A stretch of DNA of 23,497 nucleotides, taken from positions 1 to 23,497 of the forward strand of contig JACMQE010000245.1 in NCBI GenBank assembly GCA_014377145.1. The letters are read 5' to 3'. Under the pieces are notes generated by a model, which was not told the origin of the DNA, did not search any database, and saw only the letters and a program-made list of their open reading frames with translations. The stretch is from Glaciimonas sp. GTDB lineage: Bacteria; Pseudomonadota; Gammaproteobacteria; Burkholderiales; Burkholderiaceae. Numbering within the stretch: the stretch's first letter is position 1; the number at the start of each line of letters is the position of its first letter. Below are positions 8,335 to 16,988 of this stretch, piece by piece. Both the position numbers and the translations under genes were made by a program.

Positions 8335-9347
8335 AATTACTTGTCACTGGTTGCGCTGGTTTTATTGGCATGCACACTTGTAAGCGTTTACTTGATCGCG
8401 GTGATCACGTAATTGGAATCGATAATTTGAATGATTACTACGACATTCGACTAAAAGAAGATCGGTTGGCGCAGCTTCGTCATTATAAAAATTTTATATT
8501 TCATAAACTTGATATCTCTGATCAGTTCAATTTGAAGGCGCTTTTCTCGGAGTCAGCTTTTGAAGGCGTAGTTCACTTGGCTGCGCAGGCTGGAGTCCGC
8601 TATTCGTTGAAAAATCCTCAGGCGTATGTACAGAGTAACGTCCTTGGTTTTACTAATGTTTTGGAGGAATCCAGGCTCCACAAAATACGCCATCTGGTTT
8701 ATGCCAGTAGCTCTAGTGTTTATGGAGCAAATACCGCTATTCCATTCTCGGTGTCACAAAATGTGGATCATCCCGTGAGTTTGTATGCTGCAACAAAAAA
8801 GGCTGGTGAATTAATTGCGCACTCATTTAGTCACATATATGGATTGCCCGTCACAGGATTACGATTTTTCACGGTTTACGGTCCTTGGGGCCGGCCCGAT
8901 ATGTCGCCATCTTTATTCGCAAGTGCCATTCTGGAAGGTCGGCCAATAAATGTGTTCAATCATGGGAACATGCAACGTGATTTTACTTATATTGATGATG
9001 TTGTAGAAGGCGTTGTCAGGGTTTTGGATTCTCCGGCCACTCCAAATGGAAACTTCGATACTGCGGCTCCGGATCCGTCCAGTAGTTATGCTCCGTACCG
9101 CATATATAACATTGGCAATCATCAACCAGTTGGGTTACTTGCCTTCATTGAAATTATCGAAGATGCAATTGGTATAAAGGCTACAAGGAACATGTTGCCA
9201 ATGCAACCAGGGGATGTGGCAGTCACATTTGCAGAAACAGCCGAATTTCGTAAGACATTTGGATTCTCTCCCTCTACTCCGTTGCACTTGGGCGTGGATA
9301 AATTTGTTAAGTGGTTTGTTGCCTACCACAACAGCAGAGCAAGTTAG
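8331..9347 (+). CDS. UDP-glucuronate 4-epimerase
   Basis: This is an NAD-dependent epimerase of 338 residues predicted to interconvert UDP-GlcA and UDP-GalA. It has GCAGFIG (7-13), [16 protein letters not shown] from 31 (a signature of GlcA epimerases), [11 protein letters not shown] near 82, SSSSVYG from 126, and catalytic Y152 and K156 in YAATK. The sequence [13 protein letters not shown] follows later. The GTG start overlaps the ugd stop, so the pair supplies galacturonic acid from UDP-glucose. Related genes are called lspL, cap1J, wbnF or gae in other species, so no symbol is chosen. The family assignment is strong. Confidence 0.9.
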   Translation: MKLLVTGCAGFIGMHTCKRLLDRGDHVIGIDNLNDYYDIRLKEDRLAQLRHYKNFIFHKLDISDQFNLKALFSESAFEGVVHLAAQAGVRYSLKNPQAYVQSNVLGFTNVLEESRLHKIRHLVYASSSSVYGANTAIPFSVSQNVDHPVSLYAATKKAGELIAHSFSHIYGLPVTGLRFFTVYGPWGRPDMSPSLFASAILEGRPINVFNHGNMQRDFTYIDDVVEGVVRVLDSPATPNGNFDTAAPDPSSSYAPYRIYNIGNHQPVGLLAFIEIIEDAIGIKATRNMLPMQPGDVAVTFAETAEFRKTFGFSPSTPLHLGVDKFVKWFVAYHNSRAS

Positions 9348-9370
9348 ATAATATTTGGGGAATAAATTTT

Positions 9371-10564
9371 ATGGATAAGTTGGCAATTAATGGTGGAACC
9401 CCTGTTCGGGCGACCATGCTCCCTTACGCGCGACAGAGCATTGACGATGATGATTGCCGGGCAGTAGAAGCCGTGCTCAGAAGTAACTGGCTGACAACTG
9501 GACCTAAAGTAAAAGAATTTGAGGCGGCAGTTACGCATTACACCGGGGCGTTGGAAGGCGTGGCTGTAAACACGGGAACTGCAGCCCTGCATGCAGCTTT
9601 ATGGGCTGCAGGAATTGGTGCGGGCGAGGAGGTCATCGTTCCCGCGATATCCTTTGTGGCTAGCGCCAATTGTGTGCTTTACGTTGGTGCAACTCCCGTA
9701 TTTGCCGATCTTTCGCCAGATACATTGAATTTGGACCCAGAGGATGTGCGCCGAAAACTCACGCCCCGTACCAAAGCCATCGTAGTCGTGGACTTCGCTG
9801 GACACCCTTGCGATCACGATGAGCTGAGGGCAATCGCTAGACAACACGGTTTGATCGTTATCGAAGATGCCGCGCACTCTTTAGGCGCGATTTACAAGGG
9901 AAAAAAAGTAGGAACCCTTCAAGATATTACTGCTCTGAGCTTTCATCCCGTTAAACACGTCACTACCGGCGAGGGTGGTATGGTACTTACAGATAACGCC
10001 AGCATCGCAAAAAGGGTACGCTCATTTCGCCATCACGGAATTGACGTGGACCTACACGCTCGTGAAAAGACCAACTCATGGGAATACGACATAGTCGATC
10101 TCGGATTTAATTATAGACTTCCGGATATTAATTGTGCGTTGGGTGTTAGCCAGCTTTCCAAATCAGACCTCTGGTTGGAGCAACGGCGCGCTATTGCAGC
10201 AGCCTACAACGAAGCCTTTGCCGGATTGCTAACGATTCAGGTTCCCACGCAGCGTGCCGAATGTCTCTCGTCGTGGCACCTCTACGTCATTCGTCTGAAC
10301 CTGGACGCCATTTCTGGCAGTCGTTCGCAAGTGTTTGCGGCTTTACGTGCAGAGAATATTGGCGTTAATGTCCACTACATTCCTATTCCGTGGATGACTC
10401 ATTACGCCAATCTAGGCTATATGCGAGGTCAATGGCCGATTGCGGAGCGTGAATATGGAAGGGTGATTAGCCTTCCTATGTACCCCGGCATGAACAAGTC
10501 AGATGTCAGTGACGTTGTTAATGCCGTTCAAAAAGTCCTCCATGCTTACAGGTGCCAAGCATAA
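9371..10564 (+). CDS. PLP-dependent sugar aminotransferase, DegT family, PseC-like
   Basis: This is a 397-residue nucleotide-sugar aminotransferase. The PLP lysine is K195 in SFHPVKHVTTGEGG, preceded by EDAAHSLGA (165-173). The His-containing forms are typical of the PseC/ArnB branch rather than the WecE branch, which has Q there. The start is the ATG at 9371, preceded by a good ggggaa ribosome-binding site; the frame is open further upstream but overlaps the epimerase gene. PseC transfers an amino group to C4 of a UDP-4-keto-6-deoxy-hexosamine, and a GNAT enzyme follows as in PseC-PseH pairs. No PseB or other Pse genes are visible, so pseudaminic acid itself is not supported. The substrate could be a 4-keto sugar made by the FnlA-type enzyme or one made elsewhere. 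Confidence 0.82.
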   Translation: MDKLAINGGTPVRATMLPYARQSIDDDDCRAVEAVLRSNWLTTGPKVKEFEAAVTHYTGALEGVAVNTGTAALHAALWAAGIGAGEEVIVPAISFVASANCVLYVGATPVFADLSPDTLNLDPEDVRRKLTPRTKAIVVVDFAGHPCDHDELRAIARQHGLIVIEDAAHSLGAIYKGKKVGTLQDITALSFHPVKHVTTGEGGMVLTDNASIAKRVRSFRHHGIDVDLHAREKTNSWEYDIVDLGFNYRLPDINCALGVSQLSKSDLWLEQRRAIAAAYNEAFAGLLTIQVPTQRAECLSSWHLYVIRLNLDAISGSRSQVFAALRAENIGVNVHYIPIPWMTHYANLGYMRGQWPIAEREYGRVISLPMYPGMNKSDVSDVVNAVQKVLHAYRCQA

Positions 10565-10600
10565 TTTGGGGCAATTAGTCTCGGTGTAAGTTAAAATAAC

Positions 10601-11053
10601 GTGATAACAATTCGTTTGGGAATTCCCGATGATGCTATTGATATCCTGAGATGGAGAAATGACTCTCAAACCCGGGCAATGTCGTGGAGCGATGGTGTAG
10701 TAGACCCGGCAGATCACATGGAGTGGTTTAGTGCTGCCGTTGCAGATCAGGAAAAGATATTCCTCATTGGCCAAATTGATGGCAATAAGATTGGAATGAT
10801 CCGTTTTGATGCGCTACTCAGGGATAAACAATCCTGGAGGATCAGCATCATTATTGCGCCTGAATCTCGGGGGCTTGGGCACGGAGTATGTTTGCTTACT
10901 CGGGCTATTACATATTTCCATTTAATAAATCCCAGGTCCATTTTGGTTGCCGAAGTAAAAACCACCAATATTGCGAGTCAACGCCTGTTTGAAAAACTGG
11001 GTTTTTCTCAAGTAGCTTCTGACGAAGAGGGAATTGAGTACTTGCTTTCCTGA
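10601..11053 (+). CDS. GNAT N-acyltransferase, possibly PseH-like
   Basis: This is a 150-residue protein with the GNAT fold. It has an N-terminal RLGIPDDAIDILRWRND block and an acetyl-CoA loop SRGLGHG (89-95) after the beta-strand ISIIIAPE. It ends with NIASQRLFEKLGF, the usual motif B. It starts at a GTG and lies 36 bases after the aminotransferase. PseH-type acetyltransferases act on the C4 amine made by PseC, so this protein likely N-acetylates (or otherwise acylates) the amino sugar. The substrate is inferred only from context; a RimJ/RimL-like protein N-acetyltransferase looks similar in sequence. Confidence 0.78.
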   Translation: MITIRLGIPDDAIDILRWRNDSQTRAMSWSDGVVDPADHMEWFSAAVADQEKIFLIGQIDGNKIGMIRFDALLRDKQSWRISIIIAPESRGLGHGVCLLTRAITYFHLINPRSILVAEVKTTNIASQRLFEKLGFSQVASDEEGIEYLLS

Positions 11054-11099
11054 TATTTACTTTATATAACCGAACATTTTCGAATTTTAAGGGGTAACA

Positions 11100-11966
11100 G
11101 TGGCATTATTAAAAAAGTGTTTTCACTGCCAAATTTGTAATTCAATTCGCGAGCATTCCGTAGTTTATGTTGTGCAAGGTTATGCAATTTGCAAATGCGA
11201 CGAATGTGGCGTCGGCCGTGTTGATGTAGAAAACTTTGATCCCGTTCTCTATTATGATGACGGATACTTCACTGGAAAGTATGAACACTCCTACATAGAC
11301 TATATTGGTAGTAAAGAAACCTTGAGTAGAGAATTCTCAAAAACGGTTAATATCTTGCGTTCAATAGGTCCATCTCAGGGCAGTTTGCTTGAGGTCGGAT
11401 GCGCTTATGGATTATTTCTACAGGAGGCTAAATCGCATTATGAGGTCTATGGCGTAGAACTTGTTGAAGATGCGGCTTCTTATTGCCATTCCAATGGGTT
11501 AACCAACGTCAAACATGGGGTATTGGTTAAAGACGACCTGGAAAAAATCGGCGAATTAGACGTCGCAGTTATGCTTGATGTAATAGAGCATATCGATAAT
11601 GTCGCCGAAACGGTCGGTATGATTGCAGACCATTTGCGGCCAGGGGGTAGTTTTATCGTTACCACAGGAGACTGGGATTCCCTGGTTGCGCGGATGACAG
11701 GTCCAAAATGGCGCTTGATGGCACCGCCGATGCATCTTTGGTATTTCACGCCCAGCAGCATGGCTAAGCTGGGGCGTCGTTTCGGCCTGGAAGTTATTTC
11801 GTGTAGTCATCCGTGGAAAATTGTTCCACTCGAACTTATCTTGCATCAGGCGTGCATGATGCTAGGTATTAAAACAAAGTTTTCTTTACCCAAGTTTCTT
11901 AAGTTTTTAGGATTTCCGGTTAGTCTTCACGACGCCATGCGTATCGTTTTCCGTAAAGTGAATTGA
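11100..11966 (+). CDS. SAM-dependent methyltransferase with Cys4 N-terminus
   Basis: This is a 288-residue class I methyltransferase. The N-terminal 40 residues carry two CxxC pairs (C10/C13 and C33/C36), likely a zinc-binding knuckle of the kind seen in sugar C-methyltransferases. The SAM-binding motif LLEVGCAYG spans 96-104, followed by LDVIEHI near 159 and LRPGGSFIVTT near 179. It lacks the long C-terminal domain of TylC3-type C-methyltransferases (about 400 residues). The start GTG has a good aagggg ribosome-binding site. The target is probably a sugar or glycan in this locus; methylation of the chain end is a possible role but not shown. Confidence 0.8.
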   Translation: MALLKKCFHCQICNSIREHSVVYVVQGYAICKCDECGVGRVDVENFDPVLYYDDGYFTGKYEHSYIDYIGSKETLSREFSKTVNILRSIGPSQGSLLEVGCAYGLFLQEAKSHYEVYGVELVEDAASYCHSNGLTNVKHGVLVKDDLEKIGELDVAVMLDVIEHIDNVAETVGMIADHLRPGGSFIVTTGDWDSLVARMTGPKWRLMAPPMHLWYFTPSSMAKLGRRFGLEVISCSHPWKIVPLELILHQACMMLGIKTKFSLPKFLKFLGFPVSLHDAMRIVFRKVN

Positions 11967-12035
11967 TGCTCCTTAGTTGTCGGTAGGTTATTGCGCATAA
12001 TTGCTTTTACACTCAGTAAAAACCTGAAAAATCGA

Positions 12036-12746
12036 ATGAAAATCCTCATCATCATCCCCGCTCATAATGAACAAGAAAGCTTGCCGGGACTTCTTGAGGA
12101 GATACGTCGGGCTGGGTACGACGCTGTCATCGTGAACGACGCGTCATCTGACACGACAGAGCAGGTAGTTAAATTAGCCGGTTTCCCCGTTATTTCCTTA
12201 CCTGTTAACCTCGGCATCGGCGGGGGGGTACAAACGGGCTTTATGTATGCGCTTCGAAATGGATATGACATCGTTGTGCAGGTTGACGGTGACGGTCAGC
12301 ATGACCCCTTTCAGCTTCACACTGTGACGGCCCCCATCATTGCCGGCGAAGCAGATTGCGTCATTGGCTCTCGCTACTTGCCAGAAGCTCCGGACGCAGG
12401 ATACGAAACCCCATTTGCCCGACGAATGGGGATGCACTTTTCAACAGGGATACTTTACATGGCTTCTGGGTTACGTATTTACGACACAACCTCAGGATTT
12501 CGCGCACTTAACCGATCTGTTTTCAGCTTTTTCGCCACGCAATATCCGGTTGACCATCCAGAGGCCGAGTCGTTGCTTATGTTGCATCAGGCGGGTTTTC
12601 GCGTAATTGAGCGTCCGGTCACCATGCGTTGTCGCGTGGGCGGTCAATCGCTATTTACTTTCTTCCGGGCCATGCTTTACCCGTTGCGGGTGATTGTTGG
12701 ATTTATGGGCATCATCTACAAAACGTCTCGAAAAAATCATTCATGA
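12036..12746 (+). CDS. GT2 glycosyltransferase, polyprenyl-phosphate sugar type
   Basis: This is a 236-residue family 2 glycosyltransferase of the DPM1/GtrB-like group that transfers a sugar from an NDP-sugar to undecaprenyl phosphate on the cytoplasmic face. It begins MKILIIIPAHNEQESLPGLL, has VIVNDASSD near 32 and the DXD-type VDGDGQHD at 83-90, then CVIGSRYL near 108. The C-terminus (FFRAMLYPLRVIVGFMG) is hydrophobic but too short for the two full TM helices of GtrB. I start at the ATG at 12036 because the family begins there; a TTG at 11991 is possible. Its stop overlaps the start of the DUF2304-like gene, so the two are likely one functional unit. Confidence 0.86.
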   Translation: MKILIIIPAHNEQESLPGLLEEIRRAGYDAVIVNDASSDTTEQVVKLAGFPVISLPVNLGIGGGVQTGFMYALRNGYDIVVQVDGDGQHDPFQLHTVTAPIIAGEADCVIGSRYLPEAPDAGYETPFARRMGMHFSTGILYMASGLRIYDTTSGFRALNRSVFSFFATQYPVDHPEAESLLMLHQAGFRVIERPVTMRCRVGGQSLFTFFRAMLYPLRVIVGFMGIIYKTSRKNHS

Positions 12747-13111
12747 TGACACCTTCTTTTGCCGTACAAAGCGTTTGCCTTGGTGTACTTGCCCTGCTGT
12801 TCCTTTATACACTATGGCTAATGCGTTCAGGCCGTCTCAACGCCCATGTCACAGTACGTTGGATATTGGCTGAGAGCGCCGCTTTTTTTGCCGTGCTGCT
12901 GTGGAAGTGGCTTCCGATGTTTGGATTTACCTCCACTTTGGGTGACCGCGAGTTGCTCATGGTGTTGGCAGTAGTTTTCTTTGCTCTGATTGCTTTTTTA
13001 ATGCTTGATTGTCTGGTGCGTATATCAACCCATACCCATCAGATCAAGTTGCTGGCTCAAGAGGTGGCTTTAACGCGCGAACGCGCAGAATCAAAAAATG
13101 AGTCGCCATAG
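12743..13111 (+). CDS. Small membrane protein, DUF2304-like
   Basis: This is a 122-residue protein with about three hydrophobic spans (near 7-27, 38-60 and 70-92) and a charged, coiled-coil-prone tail (about 98-120). The size, span layout and position directly behind a DPM1-like GT2 match the DUF2304 family, whose genes commonly follow such transferases. The start ATG (an ATGATG doublet) overlaps the GT2 stop. A likely role is to hold the soluble-looking transferase at the membrane or to help with polyprenyl-phosphate handling, but no activity is known from sequence. Confidence 0.75.
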   Translation: MMTPSFAVQSVCLGVLALLFLYTLWLMRSGRLNAHVTVRWILAESAAFFAVLLWKWLPMFGFTSTLGDRELLMVLAVVFFALIAFLMLDCLVRISTHTHQIKLLAQEVALTRERAESKNESP

Positions 13112-13858
13112 CAATGGTGTCTACTGCGGATATGGACGAGCGCACACACCGATCTCGTAAGCGAGTTCCTAACAATATAAATCTCGTTTAGTCTTTGAAT
13201 AAGTTGTGAGCTGTATTCAGTTGCACACTTTCGTTCGAAAGTCGGACCGATGGCGTTGCAGCCTTCCAAAGCTTTCTACAAAAGGTTAACAACGTGGCGT
13301 GCTGATGCGATGTGAATGGTGACTAATTTTGCGACTCTAATAGATTGAATTACTTAAGCGTGCCAGTGGGTACGACTCCTAGTCGGAAAAGAATTTTTCA
13401 ACAGTTCGAAATGACAGCTTAATTGGTTGGAAAATCTCACCAGGCGAATTCTCTCCCCAGTTTAATTGCATTATGTTGGGCATATCTGCTTTGAAATTCA
13501 GCAATATTCTACTTGAAACTTAAGTAAATCAAATTATCCGAATGACATCGTAAGTTCCTCGCTACCGTTCTCGGGAGAGTCGATATATTGCCTTTTAAGA
13601 GGCTCGGGTACTTTGTCTACGACGCGAGAAAAGGTGAACCGAAGAATTTACCTATCGTGATCTCGCGCCGCCAATTCAGGCTGATATTTGAGGGTTGAAA
13701 TGCAATAAATTTCATCCCCTATTTATATTAAGATGCTACATGGCTCTTTAATTAAAATGATAAACTAAGTTAAAAAATCTTGAACGTTGGCACGTGAATT
13801 ATAGGAGACGGCGTTTAATGGTGAGTAAAATTAATGCCAAAATTAGCTGGAGCTAGTA
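13112..13858. other. Long gap with no convincing gene
   Basis: These are about 750 bases without a supported gene, unusual in this compact locus. Stops occur in all frames. A short hairpin (actttcg-tt-cgaaagt, 13227-13242) and ctcg-taag-cgag near 13153 are visible, but neither has a T-run. A frame open at 13546-13698 gives about 50 residues with a protein-like feel (LPFKRLGYFVYDARKGEPK) but no start. This looks like decayed or rearranged DNA. It could contain a promoter for the downstream module, as the right half is A+T-rich, but no motif is firm. Confidence 0.4.
13818..13856 (+). CDS. Possible 12-residue leader peptide
   Basis: An ATG with a good ribosome-binding site (aggaga at 13803-13808) encodes MVSKINAKISWS and stops at TAG. 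Two bases later the next short gene starts, with its own ggag motif inside the leader's last codons. Such an arrangement would allow coupled translation. It could also be a chance ORF, and no conservation evidence is available. Confidence 0.3.
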   Translation: MVSKINAKISWS

Positions 13859-14020
13859 ATGATAAAGATTGGTCTTGTTGAGCGTTTTATTATTATAGCG
13901 TGGGCTATTTTAATTTTATATTTATTTATAATTTTCAGATGGCAAAAATACCCTAAAGGCATGATTGGTACATTACTTGAGATATTTTTTTCCAGTCTAA
14001 CGGCTGGGTATCTTCAATAG
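13859..14020 (+). CDS. Small membrane protein, 53 residues, unknown
   Basis: This encodes a 53-residue protein with one strong hydrophobic span (RFIIIAWAILILYLFIIF, about 9-26), a basic stretch RWQKYPKG, and a second mildly hydrophobic part ending TAGYLQ. A ggag motif sits 6 bases before the ATG. It ends 13 bases before the start of the large membrane glycosyltransferase-like gene, so it may be translated with it. No family was recognised. It could be a true small accessory subunit, or the broken remnant of a larger membrane gene in the preceding gap. Confidence 0.5.
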   Translation: MIKIGLVERFIIIAWAILILYLFIIFRWQKYPKGMIGTLLEIFFSSLTAGYLQ

Positions 14021-14033
14021 GTAAGTGCAACCA

Positions 14034-15965
14034 ATGACACATTTTCTTTCCATCGTAGTGCCGTTAATCTACTTTTCTGTTGCTTGTGCCGGTGCTGGCG
14101 CATTAGTATTAATCCTGTTCTTTAAGCGCCAACGCACGGATATTTACATTGAATATGTTTTATCTTTCATTCTGGGTCAGGGTATTTTGGGAAGTCTGTT
14201 ACTTTTTCTGGCTCTGACGGTAAACTTTACAAAACCTGCCTTGTTGGCCTTGACGATCCCGCTTTTTTTGGTTGGTCTGTGGAGCGCATTTCCACTTACT
14301 CAAGGGTTACCAGTGGCAATCAGAAATGGGTGGAGCAGCTTTTGCGGTGTTTCTATCACTTGGAAACTTTTGATTATCGCTACAGCTTTGATGTTATTTT
14401 TAGGCTTTTCATCAGTAGCGGTCAGAATTGATGGCGATGCAAGGGCGTTCTACCTCGCCCTCCCAAAGGTAGTGGCTGCTTCGCACCGCCTTCTTCCCCT
14501 TCCAGGGTACGAAAGTTTTACGAGTGTGGGGTTGATAGCAGAAATGCAACTCGCAGCCCTTTTTCTTTTAAATATGCCGGGAGCAACGCCTCGCCTGTTT
14601 TCATGGGTTACCAGTCTAGCGGTTGCTGCGCTAGTTACGGCCATCTCACGCGAGGCGGGGCTTGGCAAACGTGGGCAATTGTTAAGTTTGACTATGCTCG
14701 TCACGTCATCTGCAGTAGCGTACTTTTGGGGTCAAGGCAAGACGGATTTATTTGCCGCAGCTTTTGCACTTTCCGCAGTCCTTGTTGCACTTCAAAATTG
14801 GGGGGGTAAAACTAATCGCAGCTCTGCGGTGGCTTTGTCAGGGCTTTTGACTGGGTTTTCGCTGGTTGCAAAGCTTAGCTATATTGTTGGTTTTTTGCCG
14901 GTCATTTTTATCCTTATATTCTGGCAAGAGATTCATTTATATTTCATCAAAAAATGGTCTCAAATTGCGAATAAAAAAGTCTTTTTCGATGTCCTGAAAT
15001 ACTCTTGTATATTTTTTATACTTGTGTCGATACCATTTATTCCGCACTTTTATAAAAATTATACGCTTCTAAATATTTTAGTTGACACGTATGGTGAACA
15101 TCGTTATTTCAGTGAAGCAACCACACATCGCATAATCCTGACTTATCCTTTTCTGCTATTTTTTGGTAACTTCTGGGCGCAATACGGAAATCTATCCCCA
15201 CTGATGCTTATGTTTGCTCCGCTAGCATTATTTGCCACGGCCAGAAGAGTCCCTTGCGAGTCGCGAGTTGTAGCAATTTTTATGTCAGGCACGGCCGGTT
15301 TGTTGGCTTGGATTATAATATTTCCTTCAGTACCAATGCCTCGCTATTTCCTTGCAACATTGATAATTTTATTTATACCTGTAGCTTGGGCCACAGAGAA
15401 GATTGCATTCGGCGATAAATGGCTGAGTTCGTTTGTGGCAATTGTTTCGTTTGCTTGCGTTGTGACTTTCTATAAAAGTTTTACGAATGAAGTTTTCCCT
15501 GTTTCGGCGGCTTATAAATATATTATCAGCGAGCAATCAGAGAATAATCTACACATTGATGAGGTGCTTTCTGGGAATGTGTATGAATCAGTAAACAAGG
15601 TTGCCGAACCCGGTGCGCGTGTCTTTCTTGCTACTTATTATAGGTTTTGGTTGCGGCCGGATTTGATTCAAACTACAAATGGAAAATTAGATAATACTAT
15701 TTCGTTCAATGTGGCAAGTCCTGAGAAATTCTGGTTGCAGTTATACGAGCACGGCTTTACTTATTTGATATTGGATAACACTCACCCGGCCCTTGAAGCG
15801 ATTAAGTTTGTGCCCTCCTGGATGCACGTCGAACCGATATATCCGCAGAGTGGATACGGTGGTGCATACCGACTGATCTACGGTGCGCCGCCTGGTGCCT
15901 TAAAAATGTCCACTATAGAAGTATCTGCGGGTGCATGGGACGTAGTCTCAACAGGTAAAAAGTAA
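14034..15965 (+). CDS. Polytopic membrane protein, GT-C glycosyltransferase-like
   Basis: This is a 643-residue inner-membrane protein with about ten or more hydrophobic spans and a C-terminal soluble part of about 150 residues. After the early spans it has SVAVRIDGDARAFYLALPKV near 127-146, an acidic loop motif (D133, D135) in the place where GT-C enzymes of the ArnT/PMT type carry their catalytic aspartates. GT-C enzymes use a polyprenyl-phosphate sugar on the periplasmic side. I start at the ATG at 14034, which has better spacing from aggt than the GTG at 14025. The gene follows a polyprenyl-phosphate-sugar type GT2 and precedes a flippase-like gene, supporting this role. The family is not identified precisely. 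Confidence 0.65.
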   Translation: MTHFLSIVVPLIYFSVACAGAGALVLILFFKRQRTDIYIEYVLSFILGQGILGSLLLFLALTVNFTKPALLALTIPLFLVGLWSAFPLTQGLPVAIRNGWSSFCGVSITWKLLIIATALMLFLGFSSVAVRIDGDARAFYLALPKVVAASHRLLPLPGYESFTSVGLIAEMQLAALFLLNMPGATPRLFSWVTSLAVAALVTAISREAGLGKRGQLLSLTMLVTSSAVAYFWGQGKTDLFAAAFALSAVLVALQNWGGKTNRSSAVALSGLLTGFSLVAKLSYIVGFLPVIFILIFWQEIHLYFIKKWSQIANKKVFFDVLKYSCIFFILVSIPFIPHFYKNYTLLNILVDTYGEHRYFSEATTHRIILTYPFLLFFGNFWAQYGNLSPLMLMFAPLALFATARRVPCESRVVAIFMSGTAGLLAWIIIFPSVPMPRYFLATLIILFIPVAWATEKIAFGDKWLSSFVAIVSFACVVTFYKSFTNEVFPVSAAYKYIISEQSENNLHIDEVLSGNVYESVNKVAEPGARVFLATYYRFWLRPDLIQTTNGKLDNTISFNVASPEKFWLQLYEHGFTYLILDNTHPALEAIKFVPSWMHVEPIYPQSGYGGAYRLIYGAPPGALKMSTIEVSAGAWDVVSTGKK

Positions 15966-15987
15966 GGCGGCATAGGTGGGCCGTTCA

Positions 15988-16926
15988 ATGCGTATTTTGG
16001 GGATCATCCTGGGGATTATTTTCCTCTGGTGGTCTTTTGCCTCTGTGAATTGGCATATCTTTTATTCAAGCATCATCTCCGTAAATCCAGCATTGACCGC
16101 GTTGAGTGCATTTTCGCTATTCTTGGCAATGATTGTGCGAAGTATGCGCTGGCATGTTTTAACTGGGCTCCCCTTTCGGGATTGCCGTAAAGTTTGGGAG
16201 GCCACTTGTATTGGGTACCTTGGAAATGCTATTTACCCAGCACGTGCGGGTGATGTCATGCGAATGCTGCGGTTACAGCAGCTGACGGGTATGAGTTCTG
16301 GACTTGCTATCGGAAGCAGCATAATCGACCGCATCTTTGAAGGGTTGGGCCTATGCAGCCTGCTGCTCATTCTTCTACTTTTTTGGAAAATTGGCTTGGA
16401 GGCGCGGCAAGGCTTGTTTGCCATCGCTTTTCTCTTTCTGATTTTGGCAGCGAGCGCTGCGGCCTTTGTTGTGCGTGGTCATCGAATGGCTGTGTTATTC
16501 GAGCGCAGCTTGTTCTCCGGCAAATGGGGCGTGCGTCTAAAACGTTGGTACGAAGAATGTCTGGCTGGTTTGCAGGCACTTCGGTCGCCTATTCGATTGA
16601 TTTTGGCGGTTACCGCTCAAATTCTGGTGAGCGTTCTTGATATTTTCGCTTGCTGGGTTCTAATTCAGGCATTCGGTTGGGGGCTTCCGTTCATTGCCGG
16701 CGTATCGGTTTTGATGTATGTGGCTGCGGCCGCTTCATTGCCATCATCACCGGGGTATGTTGGGGTTTATCAAATCGCTGCTTTGTTTGCACTTAAATCA
16801 TATGCAATAGATGGATCTTCTGCGGTTGCATTTGGAACGATATTGCAGATGATTACCTTGATCCTCTTCGTCGGGGTTGGACTGAGCGCTTTTCTCGGGA
16901 AAAAACGGTCAAATTCCAACATATAA
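15988..16926 (+). CDS. AglD/LPG_synthase_TM-type membrane protein (UPF0104)
   Basis: This is a 312-residue multi-span inner-membrane protein of the lysylphosphatidylglycerol synthase TM-region/AglD2 family. It shows the family's NAIYPARAGDVMRMLRLQQ block (about 73-91), GSSIIDRIFEGLGL (about 107-120), and late SLPSSPGYVGVYQ. Members are found as stand-alone proteins beside glycosyltransferases and are proposed to move lipids or lipid-linked sugars, without firm proof. ATG at 15988 has an aggtgg motif before it; the GTG at 15976 is also possible. Spacing of 22 bases places it in one unit with the GT-C-like gene. Confidence 0.8.
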   Translation: MRILGIILGIIFLWWSFASVNWHIFYSSIISVNPALTALSAFSLFLAMIVRSMRWHVLTGLPFRDCRKVWEATCIGYLGNAIYPARAGDVMRMLRLQQLTGMSSGLAIGSSIIDRIFEGLGLCSLLLILLLFWKIGLEARQGLFAIAFLFLILAASAAAFVVRGHRMAVLFERSLFSGKWGVRLKRWYEECLAGLQALRSPIRLILAVTAQILVSVLDIFACWVLIQAFGWGLPFIAGVSVLMYVAAAASLPSSPGYVGVYQIAALFALKSYAIDGSSAVAFGTILQMITLILFVGVGLSAFLGKKRSNSNI

Positions 16927-16988
16927 ATATTCTTTACCTGCTCTTTGACTGATTTTTGGTAACAAAGACCCCCACAATTTCACTGATT

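Noticed and set aside
9371..11053. A complete pseudaminic acid pathway
   Set aside because: Only PseC-like and PseH-like proteins are seen; PseB, PseG, PseI and PseF are absent from the window.
13546..13698. A 50-residue open stretch with protein-like sequence in the long gap
   Set aside because: It has no ATG or GTG start with a ribosome-binding site and no recognised family. It is kept only as a hint of decayed coding DNA.
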